This document shows positions 40,620 to 49,164 of a stretch of 62,503 bases of DNA, one piece after another. Numbering within the stretch: position 1 is the first letter of the stretch; every line of letters starts with the position of its first letter. The notes under the pieces are model-generated. The model saw only the letters and a program-made list of their open reading frames with translations, did not search any database and was not told the DNA's origin. The stretch is from Deltaproteobacteria bacterium. GTDB taxonomy: Bacteria > Myxococcota_A > Polyangia > DRWM01 > JAAZOP01. The stretch is from assembly GCA_016218765.1 (NCBI GenBank), contig JACRCZ010000099.1:1-62503 (forward strand), read 5' to 3'. The position numbers were made by a program, and so were the translations under genes.

Positions 40620-41906
40620 TCAATCGGATTTCGCGGGCACCGTGACGACCTCCAACTCCAACGGTGCCGCGGGAGCCGCGCCGGGAAGCACGCTTTGGCC
40701 GCCGGCCACCAGCACCCGGCAGTCGGGAAGAAGCACCGCCGCGTGATCGTGCCGCGGGCGCGCCAGCCGCACAGGCAACGTCGTCCAGGCGCCGGATTCC
40801 GGGTCGTAGACCTCGAGCGTCCCCGTCGAGGCCGACGGGACTTCCGTATCGCTCCAGCCGCCGGTCGCCAGCACCCGCCCATCCGCCAGCACGGTCAGCG
40901 TGTGCGCCATCCGCCGGAGCGCCATCGGCGGCACCGGCACGAACCGATCGCCCGCCTCCTCGTACACCTCCGCGTCCGCCAGCGTGCCGTCCGTTGCGTT
41001 CGCCCCGCCGGCCACCAGGACCGCGCCGTCCGGCAGCACGGCCACGGCAAGCGCCTTCCCCGCATGGGCCAGCGGAACCGGGACGTTCCAGAAACCCCCG
41101 TCCGCCAGGACATACCGCTCGGCCGAGCCCAGCTCGCCACGCCCGGAATCGCCCCCGACGAGCAGCACGGCCTCGCCCGACGCGAGCAATGCCGCCGCGT
41201 GGAACGCCCGCGGCGCGTTCAACGGCGCCTCCGTCGCGGCGAAAGACTCGGTGACGGGGTCGTAGACCTCCGCCGAGGAATGGAACTCGAAGCCGAGCGC
41301 CTGCAGCCCTCCCGCGACGAGCACCCGGCCGTCGGGCAGAAGCGTCGCCGTGTGCGCCTCCCGCCCCACGCTCATCGCGTTGCCGGCGAAGCGGAACGAG
41401 CCCGCGAGCGGGTCGTAGATCTCGACCTTGTTGTCCGAGCCGTAGCTCGGATGGAACCCGCCGAAGACCAGCACCTCCCCCCCGGGTCCGACAACGGTCG
41501 CGGGGAAGTTCCGCGCCTGCCGCAGGCTCCCCGTCGCCAGCAGCGTGCCCGCGGCTCCGTCGAAGATCTCGGCCGAACGCTGCGCCCCCCGCTCGAAGTC
41601 GTACCCCCCCGCGATCAGCGCGCGCCCATCGTGGAGCAGCGCCGCGGCCGGCGAATAGCGGCCCGCCGCAAGCATCGCCACCGTCTCGACCGTCGCCTCC
41701 GCCGCCCGCTCGCACGGCGTCGGCTCCAGCGCCTCCCCCTCCCCGTCCTCCCCATCCCCCTCCCCCGTCTCCTCCACGTCGACGACATCGCCCTCGCCCG
41801 CTTCGAGCGCATCGGCAACCGTTGACGCTTCCCCGCACGCCGCCACCGTCACCCCCATCCACACGATGGCCGCGATGACGCCGATCCCGCTCGCCCACCG
41901 CCGCAT
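40620..41906 (-). CDS. Kelch-repeat lipoprotein
   Basis: The 428-residue lipoprotein (lipobox VTVAAC) has a short acidic tether and then about six kelch units with the pattern DGRVLVAGG...AEVYDP (such as LLPDGRVLVAGGLQALG, SSAEVYDPVTESF, GTLEVYDPESGAWTTLP). Kelch units form a beta-propeller used for binding proteins or sugars. Cysteines frame the ends (CERAAEA and LLPDCRVLVAGG). No catalytic residues are apparent. An 18-bp tandem repeat and a promoter for the divergent lipoprotein lie upstream. Binding partner unknown. Confidence 0.88.
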   Translation of the reverse strand: MRRWASGIGVIAAIVWMGVTVAACGEASTVADALEAGEGDVVDVEETGEGDGEDGEGEALEPTPCERAAEATVETVAMLAAGRYSPAAALLHDGRALIAGGYDFERGAQRSAEIFDGAAGTLLATGSLRQARNFPATVVGPGGEVLVFGGFHPSYGSDNKVEIYDPLAGSFRFAGNAMSVGREAHTATLLPDGRVLVAGGLQALGFEFHSSAEVYDPVTESFAATEAPLNAPRAFHAAALLASGEAVLLVGGDSGRGELGSAERYVLADGGFWNVPVPLAHAGKALAVAVLPDGAVLVAGGANATDGTLADAEVYEEAGDRFVPVPPMALRRMAHTLTVLADGRVLATGGWSDTEVPSASTGTLEVYDPESGAWTTLPVRLARPRHDHAAVLLPDCRVLVAGGQSVLPGAAPAAPLELEVVTVPAKSD

Positions 41907-41949
41907 TCCCGCCACCGTACCGTCCGACTCCCCCTCGGTCAAACCCGCG

Positions 41950-42045
41950 CACCTCCAAACCACCAACTCGCCCCAGACAACCCACTCGCCCCAGACAACC
42001 CACTCGTCCCAAACCACCAACTCGTCCTAGACAACCCACCCGCAA
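41950..42045. repeat. Imperfect 18-bp tandem repeat, about five units
   Basis: Units of CCAGACAACCCACTCGTC type, alternating with CAAACCACCAACTCGTCC. Lies between the divergent kelch lipoprotein and Cys-rich lipoprotein genes. On the minus strand it is an open frame reading WVVWGE repeats, which runs into the kelch gene, but no start supports it. Confidence 0.85.
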
Positions 42046-42057
42046 CTTCCCTCCCGG

Positions 42058-42087
42058 TTGCGCCCGCTCTTGCGTTCGCTCTAGACT
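42058..42087 (+). promoter_or_regulatory. Putative promoter of the lipoprotein gene at 42140
   Basis: TTGCGC (42058-42063), 18 bp spacer, TAGACT (42082-42087). The leader of about 45 bases includes GGGAGGGA before the ATG. Confidence 0.35.
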
Positions 42088-42139
42088 CTGCCTTCGAACA
42101 GGGCGCTCGGAACGGGCTGCGCGCCGGGAGGGACCAACC

Positions 42140-43639
42140 ATGATGCGCCAGACGTTGATGCTTGTCGCGTTCGGCGCCGCCGCCCTGACGGCGTGCGGCG
42201 ATTCCACCACGAACCTGTCGGGCGATGCCGACGGGGCGACCGAGGCGGATACCACCCTCGACGTCGAGGACGGCGACGAAGCGGAGACCGCACCCGACGT
42301 GGCGGCCGACGCCGACATCGGCACAGATGCGGATGCCGACCCGGACGCCGACTCGTCCGCCGACGCCGAGGCGGAGGCGGAGACGGAGGCCGAGGCCGAG
42401 GCGGAAGCCGATGGCGGACCCACGGGAGCGCCGATCGGCGCGCCGTGCGCCGCGGCGGACGACTGCCTGGACGGAGCGGTTCCCGCGGAGTGCCTGCGGG
42501 AGTCGTTCGGCGCCGCGTGGCCCGACGGGTACTGCTCGGCCATCGGCTGTCGGGACGACGCCGAGTGTCCCGGCGGGCCGCCGGGCGCGATCTGCGTCGG
42601 CACCGGCGGGGGGATGCCGCTCTGCTTCGCCACCTGCGATTCCGCGCTCGACGATTGCCGGACCGGCTATCACTGCCTTGATCCCGACGGTCCCGGCCTG
42701 CTGGCCGGCGTCTGCCTGCCGGCGTGCCGCGATGACGGCGACTGCGCGGCCGGGGAGACGTGCGACACCGGGGACGGGCTGCCCGTCTGCCGCTCGACGG
42801 CCGGCGCGGCCAACGGCGGCGCGTGCGTCACCCTGGCCGACTGCGCCTCCGGGTCGGGCTGCCATCCCGAGTCCGAGACCACGGGCATGAGCGGCTGGCC
42901 GGGGGGCCTCTGCACGCAGGGCTGCCAGGCCGACGCGGACTGCACCAACGGCGGCGTGTGCGCCCTCAATTGCAGCGACGAGAACCGGACGCGCGGCGAC
43001 GACTGCGACGACGACGGCGTTGCGGGCCCGGACGAAAGCGGGGTCGAGGGGCAGTGTCTGGCGGCGTGCGACCCGGCCGACGCCGGCGCCTGTCCGCGCG
43101 ACGGCTACACCTGCCGGGCCGTGGGCGAGAACTTCGGCGGCGCCGTGAACGCGTGCGCCCCGGACTGCTCCGAAGCCGGCGGCGGCTGCACGGTGGCCGG
43201 AAACGTCTGCGACCCCGCGGGAGGGGCGCTCGGCGGCGACGCCTGGGGTCTCGGCCGCTGCCAGCCGCCGTTCGATCCCGCGCTGCTCGGCGGACCCTGC
43301 TCGGTGACCGGCGGCTGCACGGGCGGCACGTGCATGGCCGAGCTGTTCTCAGGGTTCCCGCACGGCAACTGCGTGGAGGAGTGTATCGCGGGTCCCGGGG
43401 GCGATCCGTGCCCCGGGACGTCGCTGTGCCTGGCCCCGCCCGGCGAGCCGGGCTGGTGCGCGGACCTGTGCAGCCCGTCCTCGCCGTCGTGCCGCGACGG
43501 CTACGAGTGCCGGCTGGTCGGCGGCGGCGCGGCGTGGATCTGCCTGCCGGGCTGCACCGACAACGCGCAGTGCGAGTTCGAGTGCTGCGACGCGGCGGGC
43601 TCGGGAGCGTGCGACCCCTCGCGGACGCGCTGCCTGTGA
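42140..43639 (+). CDS. Cys-rich lipoprotein with acidic tether
   Basis: The 499-residue lipoprotein (lipobox AALTAC, then GDS) has a long Asp/Ala/Glu tether (residues 20-95) and then about 35 cysteines in repeating modules such as CSAIGCRDDAECPGG, CFATCDSALDDCRTGY and CLPACRDDGDCAAGETC. The pattern C-x4-DC-x4-C with acidic residues repeats about eight times and probably folds as disulfide-linked small domains. Function is unknown; similar modules occur in the lipase-like gene (35860) and the lipoprotein at 11373, so this seems to be a lineage-specific module. A GGGAGGGA ribosome binding site precedes the ATG. Confidence 0.82.
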   Translation: MMRQTLMLVAFGAAALTACGDSTTNLSGDADGATEADTTLDVEDGDEAETAPDVAADADIGTDADADPDADSSADAEAEAETEAEAEAEADGGPTGAPIGAPCAAADDCLDGAVPAECLRESFGAAWPDGYCSAIGCRDDAECPGGPPGAICVGTGGGMPLCFATCDSALDDCRTGYHCLDPDGPGLLAGVCLPACRDDGDCAAGETCDTGDGLPVCRSTAGAANGGACVTLADCASGSGCHPESETTGMSGWPGGLCTQGCQADADCTNGGVCALNCSDENRTRGDDCDDDGVAGPDESGVEGQCLAACDPADAGACPRDGYTCRAVGENFGGAVNACAPDCSEAGGGCTVAGNVCDPAGGALGGDAWGLGRCQPPFDPALLGGPCSVTGGCTGGTCMAELFSGFPHGNCVEECIAGPGGDPCPGTSLCLAPPGEPGWCADLCSPSSPSCRDGYECRLVGGGAAWICLPGCTDNAQCEFECCDAAGSGACDPSRTRCL

Positions 43640-43667
43640 ACCGGACGAGGGAAGAAGGAGGACGGCC

Positions 43668-44327
43668 ATGTCGAGAACGACGACGATGATCCTGCTCGCG
43701 CTGCTGCTGGGCGCTTCGGGCGCGTGCAAGAAGAGCGAGAAGGGCGGCGCCGTGCCGCCGCCCGCCGCGGACGTGGAAGAGCCGCCGCCCCCGCCGCCGC
43801 CGGCGCTGGTCAACGCCATGGTGAAGTTCCCGGGCGGGTGGGAGATCAAGCTCAAGACGCCGGAAGGCTTCGAGAGCGACGGTCAGGGCGAGTTCACGAC
43901 CCGGGGCAACGCGCTCTCCGTGAGCCTCGGCGGCGAGGATCCCTGCAAGCCCGAGGATCCCGGGGCGCCCGCCGGGACCTCCCCCACCTGCACCGACCGC
44001 AAGTGGCTGGAGAAGAAGGACACCGTGCTCGCACAGGTGCTGAACGCCTTCGCGTCCCAGGACGCCGCGGGCAACCGCATCCCCGCGCAGACCGAGTACC
44101 CCCCGCGGTGGGTGACCGAGAGCCGCGTCGAGTTCTCCGTCGTCGTCCCCGCGGGCGGCGGGCTCCTGGACGAGCCTTCGCTCGCCGGCGGCGTCATCGC
44201 CTTCGACAACGCCTGGCCGAACTACGTGCTCTGCGAGTGGGGCGCCGCGATGGAAACCGCCCCGACGTTCAAGCCGGCGCTCGAAGAGGCCTGCAAGGCC
44301 ATGCAGGTCATGGGAGTCGGTCCGTAG
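43668..44327 (+). CDS. Lipoprotein of the CKK class, unknown function
   Basis: The 219-residue product has the signal LLALLLGASGAC followed by KKSEKGG, a Pro-rich linker (about 15 prolines), and a compact domain with FPGGWEIKLKTPEGFESD near residue 55 and later PRWVTESRVEFSVVVP. The Lys after the lipid-anchored Cys is shared with two other genes in this window. No catalytic motif is recognised. A GAAGGAGG ribosome binding site precedes the ATG, 28 bases after the previous stop, so the two lipoprotein genes are probably one operon. Its 3' end overlaps that of the convergent deformylase gene by 20 bases. Confidence 0.75.
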   Translation: MSRTTTMILLALLLGASGACKKSEKGGAVPPPAADVEEPPPPPPPALVNAMVKFPGGWEIKLKTPEGFESDGQGEFTTRGNALSVSLGGEDPCKPEDPGAPAGTSPTCTDRKWLEKKDTVLAQVLNAFASQDAAGNRIPAQTEYPPRWVTESRVEFSVVVPAGGGLLDEPSLAGGVIAFDNAWPNYVLCEWGAAMETAPTFKPALEEACKAMQVMGVGP

Positions 44328-45057
44328 AAGCGGCGGCTGTCCATAGATCCGCGATCTGGTCGGGCGTGAGGACGTCCCCGACCAGGCCCTGCTCCCGCCG
44401 CCGCTGCAGCTCCTCGCGCAGCGGTCGCAGCGCCGCCGTCGAGGCCGGCGGGCCCACGAGCCGGTCGGTGAAGAGCACCCCGTCCAGGTGATCGATCTCG
44501 TGCTGGAAGATGCGGGCGTCGAAGCCGGACACGTCGAGCTCGACGTCCTGCTCGCCGTCGCACCACGCGACCCGCAGCTCGAGGTTCCGGCGGACCAGTC
44601 CGCTCACGTCCGGGATCGAGAGGCAACCCTCGATGTCGTCCTGCAGCGCGTCCGAGCGCCGGACGATGCGGGGATTGACGCACCAGATCGTGCGGGGGGC
44701 CTCGCCCCGCGCGTCGAGCATCACCAGGATGGCGCGAACGGATACGCCGACCTGCGGCGCCGCGAGCCCCACGCCGCCGGACTCCTCCAGCGCCGCGCGC
44801 ATCTTCCGCTCCAGCAGCACGAGATCGACGCCGGGCGCGATCTCGCGCGCCCGGTCGCGCAGGAGCGCCGCGTCCGGGTCACCGACGGGCGGTATGACGA
44901 GCGGCGCGGCGACGGCCGCGAGCAGCGCCTCCTCCCGGGGCTTCCAGACCCAGGGCGCCACCGCCGCCGCGCATCCTCCCGTTCCCATCGCCCACGCTCC
45001 CGCCCCCGCCACGCCCGCAATCGTGCGCACCACTTCCCGCCTCGTCCACTCTCCCAC
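44308..45057 (-). CDS. Peptide deformylase with Tat-type lipoprotein signal
   Basis: Deformylases remove the formyl group from nascent N-terminal methionine, normally in the cytoplasm. All three motifs are present: GVGLAAPQVG (near residue 95), EGCLSI (143), and QHEIDHLDG (182), with the metal-binding Cys, two His and catalytic Glu. Unusually, the first 30 residues are TRREVVRTIAG plus a hydrophobic stretch ending GTGGC: a twin-arginine motif followed by a lipobox, suggesting an exported, membrane-anchored deformylase. I chose the GTG at 45057, behind a GGAGGAGGG; the frame further upstream runs through a tandem repeat and is not credible. A housekeeping def would have to be elsewhere. Confidence 0.85.
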   Translation of the reverse strand: MGEWTRREVVRTIAGVAGAGAWAMGTGGCAAAVAPWVWKPREEALLAAVAAPLVIPPVGDPDAALLRDRAREIAPGVDLVLLERKMRAALEESGGVGLAAPQVGVSVRAILVMLDARGEAPRTIWCVNPRIVRRSDALQDDIEGCLSIPDVSGLVRRNLELRVAWCDGEQDVELDVSGFDARIFQHEIDHLDGVLFTDRLVGPPASTAALRPLREELQRRREQGLVGDVLTPDQIADLWTAAASTDRLP

Positions 45058-45080
45058 GACGCTCGATCCCTCCTCCCCCC

Positions 45081-45136
45081 GCACTTCCCGCACTCCCCGC
45101 ACTCCCCGCACTTCCCGCACTTCCCGCACTTCCCCC
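45081..45136. repeat. 'CACTTCCCG' 9-bp tandem repeat, six to seven units
   Basis: Units CACTTCCCG and CACTCCCCG alternate across the gap between the deformylase start and the next gene's stop codon (45137). Nine-bp units leave the frame open, which is why a false N-terminal extension of the deformylase appears. Confidence 0.9.
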
Positions 45137-46138
45137 CTACCCCATTCGTCTGGCTGCCCGCGCCAGCAGGAAGGTGATGGTGGGCGACGGCTCGCGCTTC
45201 TGGCCGAAGTCGAAGCCCTTGTACGCCATCCAGGCCGAGCCGGCCTTGAACCGGCCGCCGGGCGGGGCGTCGCCGATCGCGGCGTCGAGCAGGGAGCGCA
45301 GGCGCACGTCGCCCGCCGCGTCGGGGAAGCTCGTCAGGACGTCCAGGACGTGGAGCGCGTCGTACCATACGAGCGGGAACTTCCGCCGCCGGAACCGCTT
45401 GCCCGCCTGGAACCCGCAGACCGGCGCTCCCTGCCGCCGATCGTAGCCGTCGATGTGCCCGAGCAGCACCTCGGCGCCGGCACTCGTGCGCCGCGGATCC
45501 GCAGGCGGCAGCCGAGCCAGCGCCCACAACGAATCGAGCGTCGCGATCGGGCAGGAGACGGGGCGGCGACGCCATTCCGACTCCAGGCCGCGCCACTCGA
45601 CATGGCAGAACCAGCCGCCGTCCCGCTCGCGCCGGACGAGCATCGCGTCGAGTGCGGCCTGCGCCCGCGGGTCGGCCGGGTCGCCGAGCGCGAGGGCGGC
45701 GCCCAGGAGGATCGGCGCGTCGCAGGGGTAGGCCAGTCGCAACGGCTCCTGCGTCTCGGGGTCCAGCGTGAGCGAGCGGAGCTGGCCCTCGGCTCCGGCG
45801 GAGGCGAGGACGCGGCCGAGCAGCCGGGGAAGGCCGGGCAGCGTGCGATCCACGCCGAGATCGACGAGCAGCTTGAGCCGCTGCAACGGATGTTTCGCGT
45901 CGTCGTGACGGCGCAGCGCGGGCTCGGGCCACCCCGCCAGCGCGTCCATGCACTCGCGGACCAGCGGATGCTCGTGGAGCGCCTCGCGCGCCGCGACCAC
46001 GGCGGGGTCGTCCTGGGGCGCGTCAAGCAGGTCGCGCAGCACGCCGAGCTTGACCCACGGCGGCCCCGCGTCGAGCAGCCACGCCGTCGGGTCATCGCCC
46101 AGGGCCCTCGTCCACGCCGGAACTCGGGAGCGCGTCAT
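45137..46138 (-). CDS. Hypothetical protein, possible alpha/alpha-toroid (terpene cyclase-like) fold
   Basis: The 333-residue cytoplasmic protein is mostly helical with repeated Trp/Gly loops such as RRERDGGWFCHVEW and PVSCPIATLDSLWALARLP. DGGW-type turns after helices are seen in prenyltransferase and squalene-cyclase-like toroids. No catalytic DCTAE or DxDD motif is present, so an enzymatic cyclase role is not supported. I do not recognise a family with certainty. It lies directly downstream (minus strand) of nothing obvious and its stop borders the tandem repeat preceding the deformylase gene. Divergent from hisS. Confidence 0.65.
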   Translation of the reverse strand: MTRSRVPAWTRALGDDPTAWLLDAGPPWVKLGVLRDLLDAPQDDPAVVAAREALHEHPLVRECMDALAGWPEPALRRHDDAKHPLQRLKLLVDLGVDRTLPGLPRLLGRVLASAGAEGQLRSLTLDPETQEPLRLAYPCDAPILLGAALALGDPADPRAQAALDAMLVRRERDGGWFCHVEWRGLESEWRRRPVSCPIATLDSLWALARLPPADPRRTSAGAEVLLGHIDGYDRRQGAPVCGFQAGKRFRRRKFPLVWYDALHVLDVLTSFPDAAGDVRLRSLLDAAIGDAPPGGRFKAGSAWMAYKGFDFGQKREPSPTITFLLARAARRMG

Positions 46139-46256
46139 CGGGGCCGAGGGTACGCGAAGGCGGGAGCGAGCGGAAGAGCGGTCGAGCGGGCCGGCGAGGC
46201 TCCCGGTACTTGCGGCGTGCGGGGTCTGCTGGTAGCTACGCTCCCCGGAGGTGGCG

Positions 46257-47591
46257 ATGCCACGATTCTCGCCGCAACCGCAGAAGGGTTTTACCGACTA
46301 CTTCCCCGACGTCCTGCGCGTCCATCGCTACGTGGAAGAACGTCTGCGCCGCTCGGCGGAGCTGTTCGGCTACGAGGAATACGACGGCCCGATCATGGAG
46401 CCGCTCGAGATCTACGCCGCCAAGTCGGGCGAAGAGCTGGTGCGGGAACAGGCGTACGTGGTCAAGGACAAGGGCGGACGCGAGCTGGCGCTGCGTCCGG
46501 AAATGACGCCGTCGCTCGCCCGCATGATCGCCCAGGTCCAGAAGTCGGCGACTCGGCCGATCCGCTGGTACTCGGTCCCGACCTGTTTCCGCTACGAACG
46601 ACCCCAGCGCGGCCGGGTCCGGGAGTTCGGGCAGGCCAACGTCGACATCCTCGGCCCCGATTCCTCCGACGCGGAGCTGGAGATCTTTTCCCTCATCCGG
46701 AACTTCATGGAATCGCTTGGAGCCGACGGGAAACTCTACCGGATCCGGTACTCGTCACGCCGGTATCTCGACGCGCTCCTGGAGCACGTCCTGGGCGTCC
46801 CGGCCGACCGCACCGTCGAGGTGCGCAAGATGATCGACCGGCGGGACAAGATGGAGGCGGCGGCCTTCGAGAAGTGGGTGCGGGAGATCTTCCCGGAGGG
46901 CGCGATCGCCGAACGGGTCCTGGGTCTGGGGCCGTTCGCCCATCCCGCGGCTCCGCCCGTGGCCGACGTGCCGGCCGCGTTCCGGGAATCGGCAGGCTAC
47001 CGCGAGCTGGTCGAATTCACCGGCAAGGTCGAGGCGGTCGGATTGGGCGGCGTGGCCGTTTTCGACCCGACGATCGTCCGCGGACTCGACTACTACACGG
47101 GTCTCGTCTACGAGGTGCACGACGTAGGCACGGAGAACCGCCGGGCGCTGTTCGGCGGGGGACGTTACGACAACCTCCTGGAGCTGTTCTCCAACGAGCC
47201 GATGACGGGCACCGGGTTCGGAATGGGCATCCTCACGGTCAAGCTGTTCCTCGAGACGTACGGCCTTCTTCCGGCCGGCGTCGGCAAGCCCGATCGCGCC
47301 GGGGCGCTGTACGTCGCCTGCGCGAGCGCGGGGGAGCGGGAGTACGCGTTCGAGGTCGCCTCGGCGGTGCGGCGGGACGGGATCGCCTGCGAGGTGGACC
47401 TCGACTTCCAGAAGCTCGGCCGACAGCTCGGCCGCGCGGACGGCAAGGGCTACGCCCGCGTCGTCATCCTCGGCGAGGCGGAAGCCAAGGCCCGCACCGT
47501 CATGCTCAAGACGCTCGCCACGGGACAGCAGGAGACCGTGTCCCTGGCCGACCTTCCGGCGAAGCTGAAGGACGAATCCCGCGGTTTGTGA
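46257..47591 (+). CDS. hisS: Histidyl-tRNA synthetase
   Basis: HisRS attaches histidine to tRNA-His in the cytoplasm. The 444-residue class II synthetase shows the motif 2 region LALRPEMTPSLARMIAQ and SVPTCFRYERPQRGRVREF, the histidine-binding RGLDYYTGLVYEV, GGGRYDNLLELF, and a C-terminal anticodon-binding domain (ALYVACASAGEREYAFEVAS). Length is normal. I use the ATG at 46257, which has GGAGG five bases upstream; a GTG at 46251 is in frame but too close to that site. A TTGCGG (46210) / TAGCTA pair 17 bp apart is a weak promoter candidate. It converges with the GyrI-domain lipoprotein gene (27 bases). Confidence 0.97.
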   Translation: MPRFSPQPQKGFTDYFPDVLRVHRYVEERLRRSAELFGYEEYDGPIMEPLEIYAAKSGEELVREQAYVVKDKGGRELALRPEMTPSLARMIAQVQKSATRPIRWYSVPTCFRYERPQRGRVREFGQANVDILGPDSSDAELEIFSLIRNFMESLGADGKLYRIRYSSRRYLDALLEHVLGVPADRTVEVRKMIDRRDKMEAAAFEKWVREIFPEGAIAERVLGLGPFAHPAAPPVADVPAAFRESAGYRELVEFTGKVEAVGLGGVAVFDPTIVRGLDYYTGLVYEVHDVGTENRRALFGGGRYDNLLELFSNEPMTGTGFGMGILTVKLFLETYGLLPAGVGKPDRAGALYVACASAGEREYAFEVASAVRRDGIACEVDLDFQKLGRQLGRADGKGYARVVILGEAEAKARTVMLKTLATGQQETVSLADLPAKLKDESRGL

Positions 47592-47618
47592 CGACGGGTC
47601 GGCCTTGAAGGGCGGGTC

Positions 47619-48977
47619 CTACTCCTTCTTGGTCACGGGGAAGAACAGGACCTCGAGGAGCTGCTCCGCGGGGGTTTCCTCGGGGTTGCCGAGCATCATC
47701 ATCGCCGCGGCCTGGCCCTCGGTGATCGCGTAGCCGTTCTCCTCGATCCACTTGGCCAGCTCCTCGTAGTGTCCCGCCGCCTCCATGGGCGGCCCCTGCT
47801 GGAGCATCCAGGCCATCTCGCCGGCGGGCATCGTCTTGACCTCGAAGCCCTCTTCCGCGGCCGGCATCTCGGCGGGCGGGAAGACGGCCAGCCCGACCAG
47901 CGTCTCGTACTCCTCCGGATTCTGGGTGTCGCCCGGGCCCTTCACGAAGATGAAGGTCGGGTAGGCCATCATGGGCACGAGGTTCTTCGACATCACCCAG
48001 CCGAACAGGGCCTTCACGCCCTCGCCGAGCTTGTCGTACGGGCCGGTGACCTTGGTCACGGCGACGAGGTGCTCGGGCATCGCCTTGATCTTGGTCTCGC
48101 CGAAGGCGACCTGCGCGGGCTTCGCGAGCTTCGCCTCATCGACCTCGCCCCACTTCACGGAGACGATCGTCTCCTCGATCAGCACCTTCCCGCCCAGCGT
48201 CATCGTGCTGTTCGCGGGCAGCTTGAGGCCGTCGAAGTCCTTGACGTTGCTGTAGTTGATCTCGACCGGGCCGACCTGCCCCATGAAGTGGCCCTCGTAG
48301 GCGATGCGCAGCAGCGCGTTGGACGTCTTGTCGAAGTAGAGGGTCACCGGCATCTTGAGGAAGCCGCCGGAAGCCTTCACGCCCACGGCCGCGGTGCCGT
48401 TCAGGTCGGACTCGCCCGCGTCCTCGAGCGTCACGCCCTCGCCCTTCAGCGGGTACAGCATCATCGCGGCCATCGAGGCCGCCATCTCGTCCGATTCTTC
48501 CTTCTCGGTCTTCGAGCAATCGACCACGATCTCGCCCATGGTCGACCAGCAGGAGTCGGCCGAGCGGCCCATCGACATCTCCATCTCGGCGATGACCATC
48601 ACGCTCGTGCCCGGCGCCTTGAAGTAGTTGATCGCCTTGTAGGGCTGGCCGAAGAACTTGCCTTCGGTCTCCATCGTCGCGGCGGCGGTCTTGGTCTTGA
48701 GGTTCTCCAGGCCGCCCACGGCCTCGATCGCCTTGTCGAGCAGCGCGCCCGGGCCCTCGACCTGCGCCGGCTCGGTCGGCTCCTGCGTCGGCGTCGCGGG
48801 CTCGGTCGGCTCCTTCACGGGCTCGACCGCCTTCGCCGGCTCGGTGGGCGTCGTCGGCCCGGTCGGCTCGACCGGCGCGTTCGCGGCCGGCTGCGCGCTC
48901 TCCTCGGTCTTCTTCTTGCAGTCCATGGCCCCGACGGCCACGATCGCCACCAGCACCATCATCCAATTTTTGTGCAT
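47619..48977 (-). CDS. Lipoprotein with GyrI-like (SOUL/AraC-effector) domain
   Basis: The 452-residue lipoprotein has lipobox VGAMDC followed by KKKTEE, a Thr/Pro/Glu linker (about 45 residues with PTEPATPT units), a beta-rich LolA/OstA-like region, and from residue about 298 a GyrI-like small-molecule-binding domain (KAMPEHLVAVTKVTGPYDKL to the end). GyrI-like domains usually bind cytoplasmic cationic drugs or act with AraC regulators; a lipid-anchored periplasmic version is unusual. The ATG at 48977 has a GAAGGAGGG ribosome binding site. A promoter-like element and a CCGAC/GTCGG hairpin lie in the 5' leader. Role unknown, perhaps ligand capture at the envelope. Confidence 0.82.
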   Translation of the reverse strand: MHKNWMMVLVAIVAVGAMDCKKKTEESAQPAANAPVEPTGPTTPTEPAKAVEPVKEPTEPATPTQEPTEPAQVEGPGALLDKAIEAVGGLENLKTKTAAATMETEGKFFGQPYKAINYFKAPGTSVMVIAEMEMSMGRSADSCWSTMGEIVVDCSKTEKEESDEMAASMAAMMLYPLKGEGVTLEDAGESDLNGTAAVGVKASGGFLKMPVTLYFDKTSNALLRIAYEGHFMGQVGPVEINYSNVKDFDGLKLPANSTMTLGGKVLIEETIVSVKWGEVDEAKLAKPAQVAFGETKIKAMPEHLVAVTKVTGPYDKLGEGVKALFGWVMSKNLVPMMAYPTFIFVKGPGDTQNPEEYETLVGLAVFPPAEMPAAEEGFEVKTMPAGEMAWMLQQGPPMEAAGHYEELAKWIEENGYAITEGQAAAMMMLGNPEETPAEQLLEVLFFPVTKKE

Positions 48978-49062
48978 CGAACCCTCCTTCTCTGGCTTCC
49001 GCGGCGGTCCCGACACCCCTGCCGGGACCCCATCTTGACCGACTCCATTTCGGTCGGCGCAC

Positions 49063-49091
49063 CCTATAACACCGCCACGGGCAAGAGTCGA
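49063..49091 (-). promoter_or_regulatory. Putative promoter of the GyrI-domain lipoprotein gene
   Basis: Minus strand: TCGACT (49091-49086), 17 bp spacer, TATAGG (49068-49063), giving a leader of about 79 bases. A small stem (CCGAC and GTCGG at 49037-49058) would sit at the start of that leader. Confidence 0.35.
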
Positions 49092-49125
49092 GTCGCGGAG
49101 CCCACCCCGACGACCAACAACCTCG

Positions 49126-49154
49126 TTGACGCCGCCCGCCAAGCGTCCTATCCA
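49126..49154 (+). promoter_or_regulatory. Putative promoter of the FAD oxidoreductase gene
   Basis: TTGACG (49126-49131), 17 bp spacer, TATCCA (49149-49154), ten bases to the ATG at 49165. No Shine-Dalgarno is present, so a near-leaderless transcript is likely. The -35 TTG is in frame and could be mistaken for a start. Confidence 0.5.
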
Positions 49155-49164
49155 TCGCTGCGCC

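Noticed and set aside
45058..45129. N-terminal extension of the deformylase reading through the CACTTCCCG repeat.
   Set aside because: The residues are repeat-encoded (REVRGV units), and a Shine-Dalgarno-led GTG at 45057 directly precedes the Tat-like signal.
45137..46138. Second terpene cyclase.
   Set aside because: Only DGGW-type turns are shared; no catalytic acid motif is present, so it is left as a possible toroid-fold protein.
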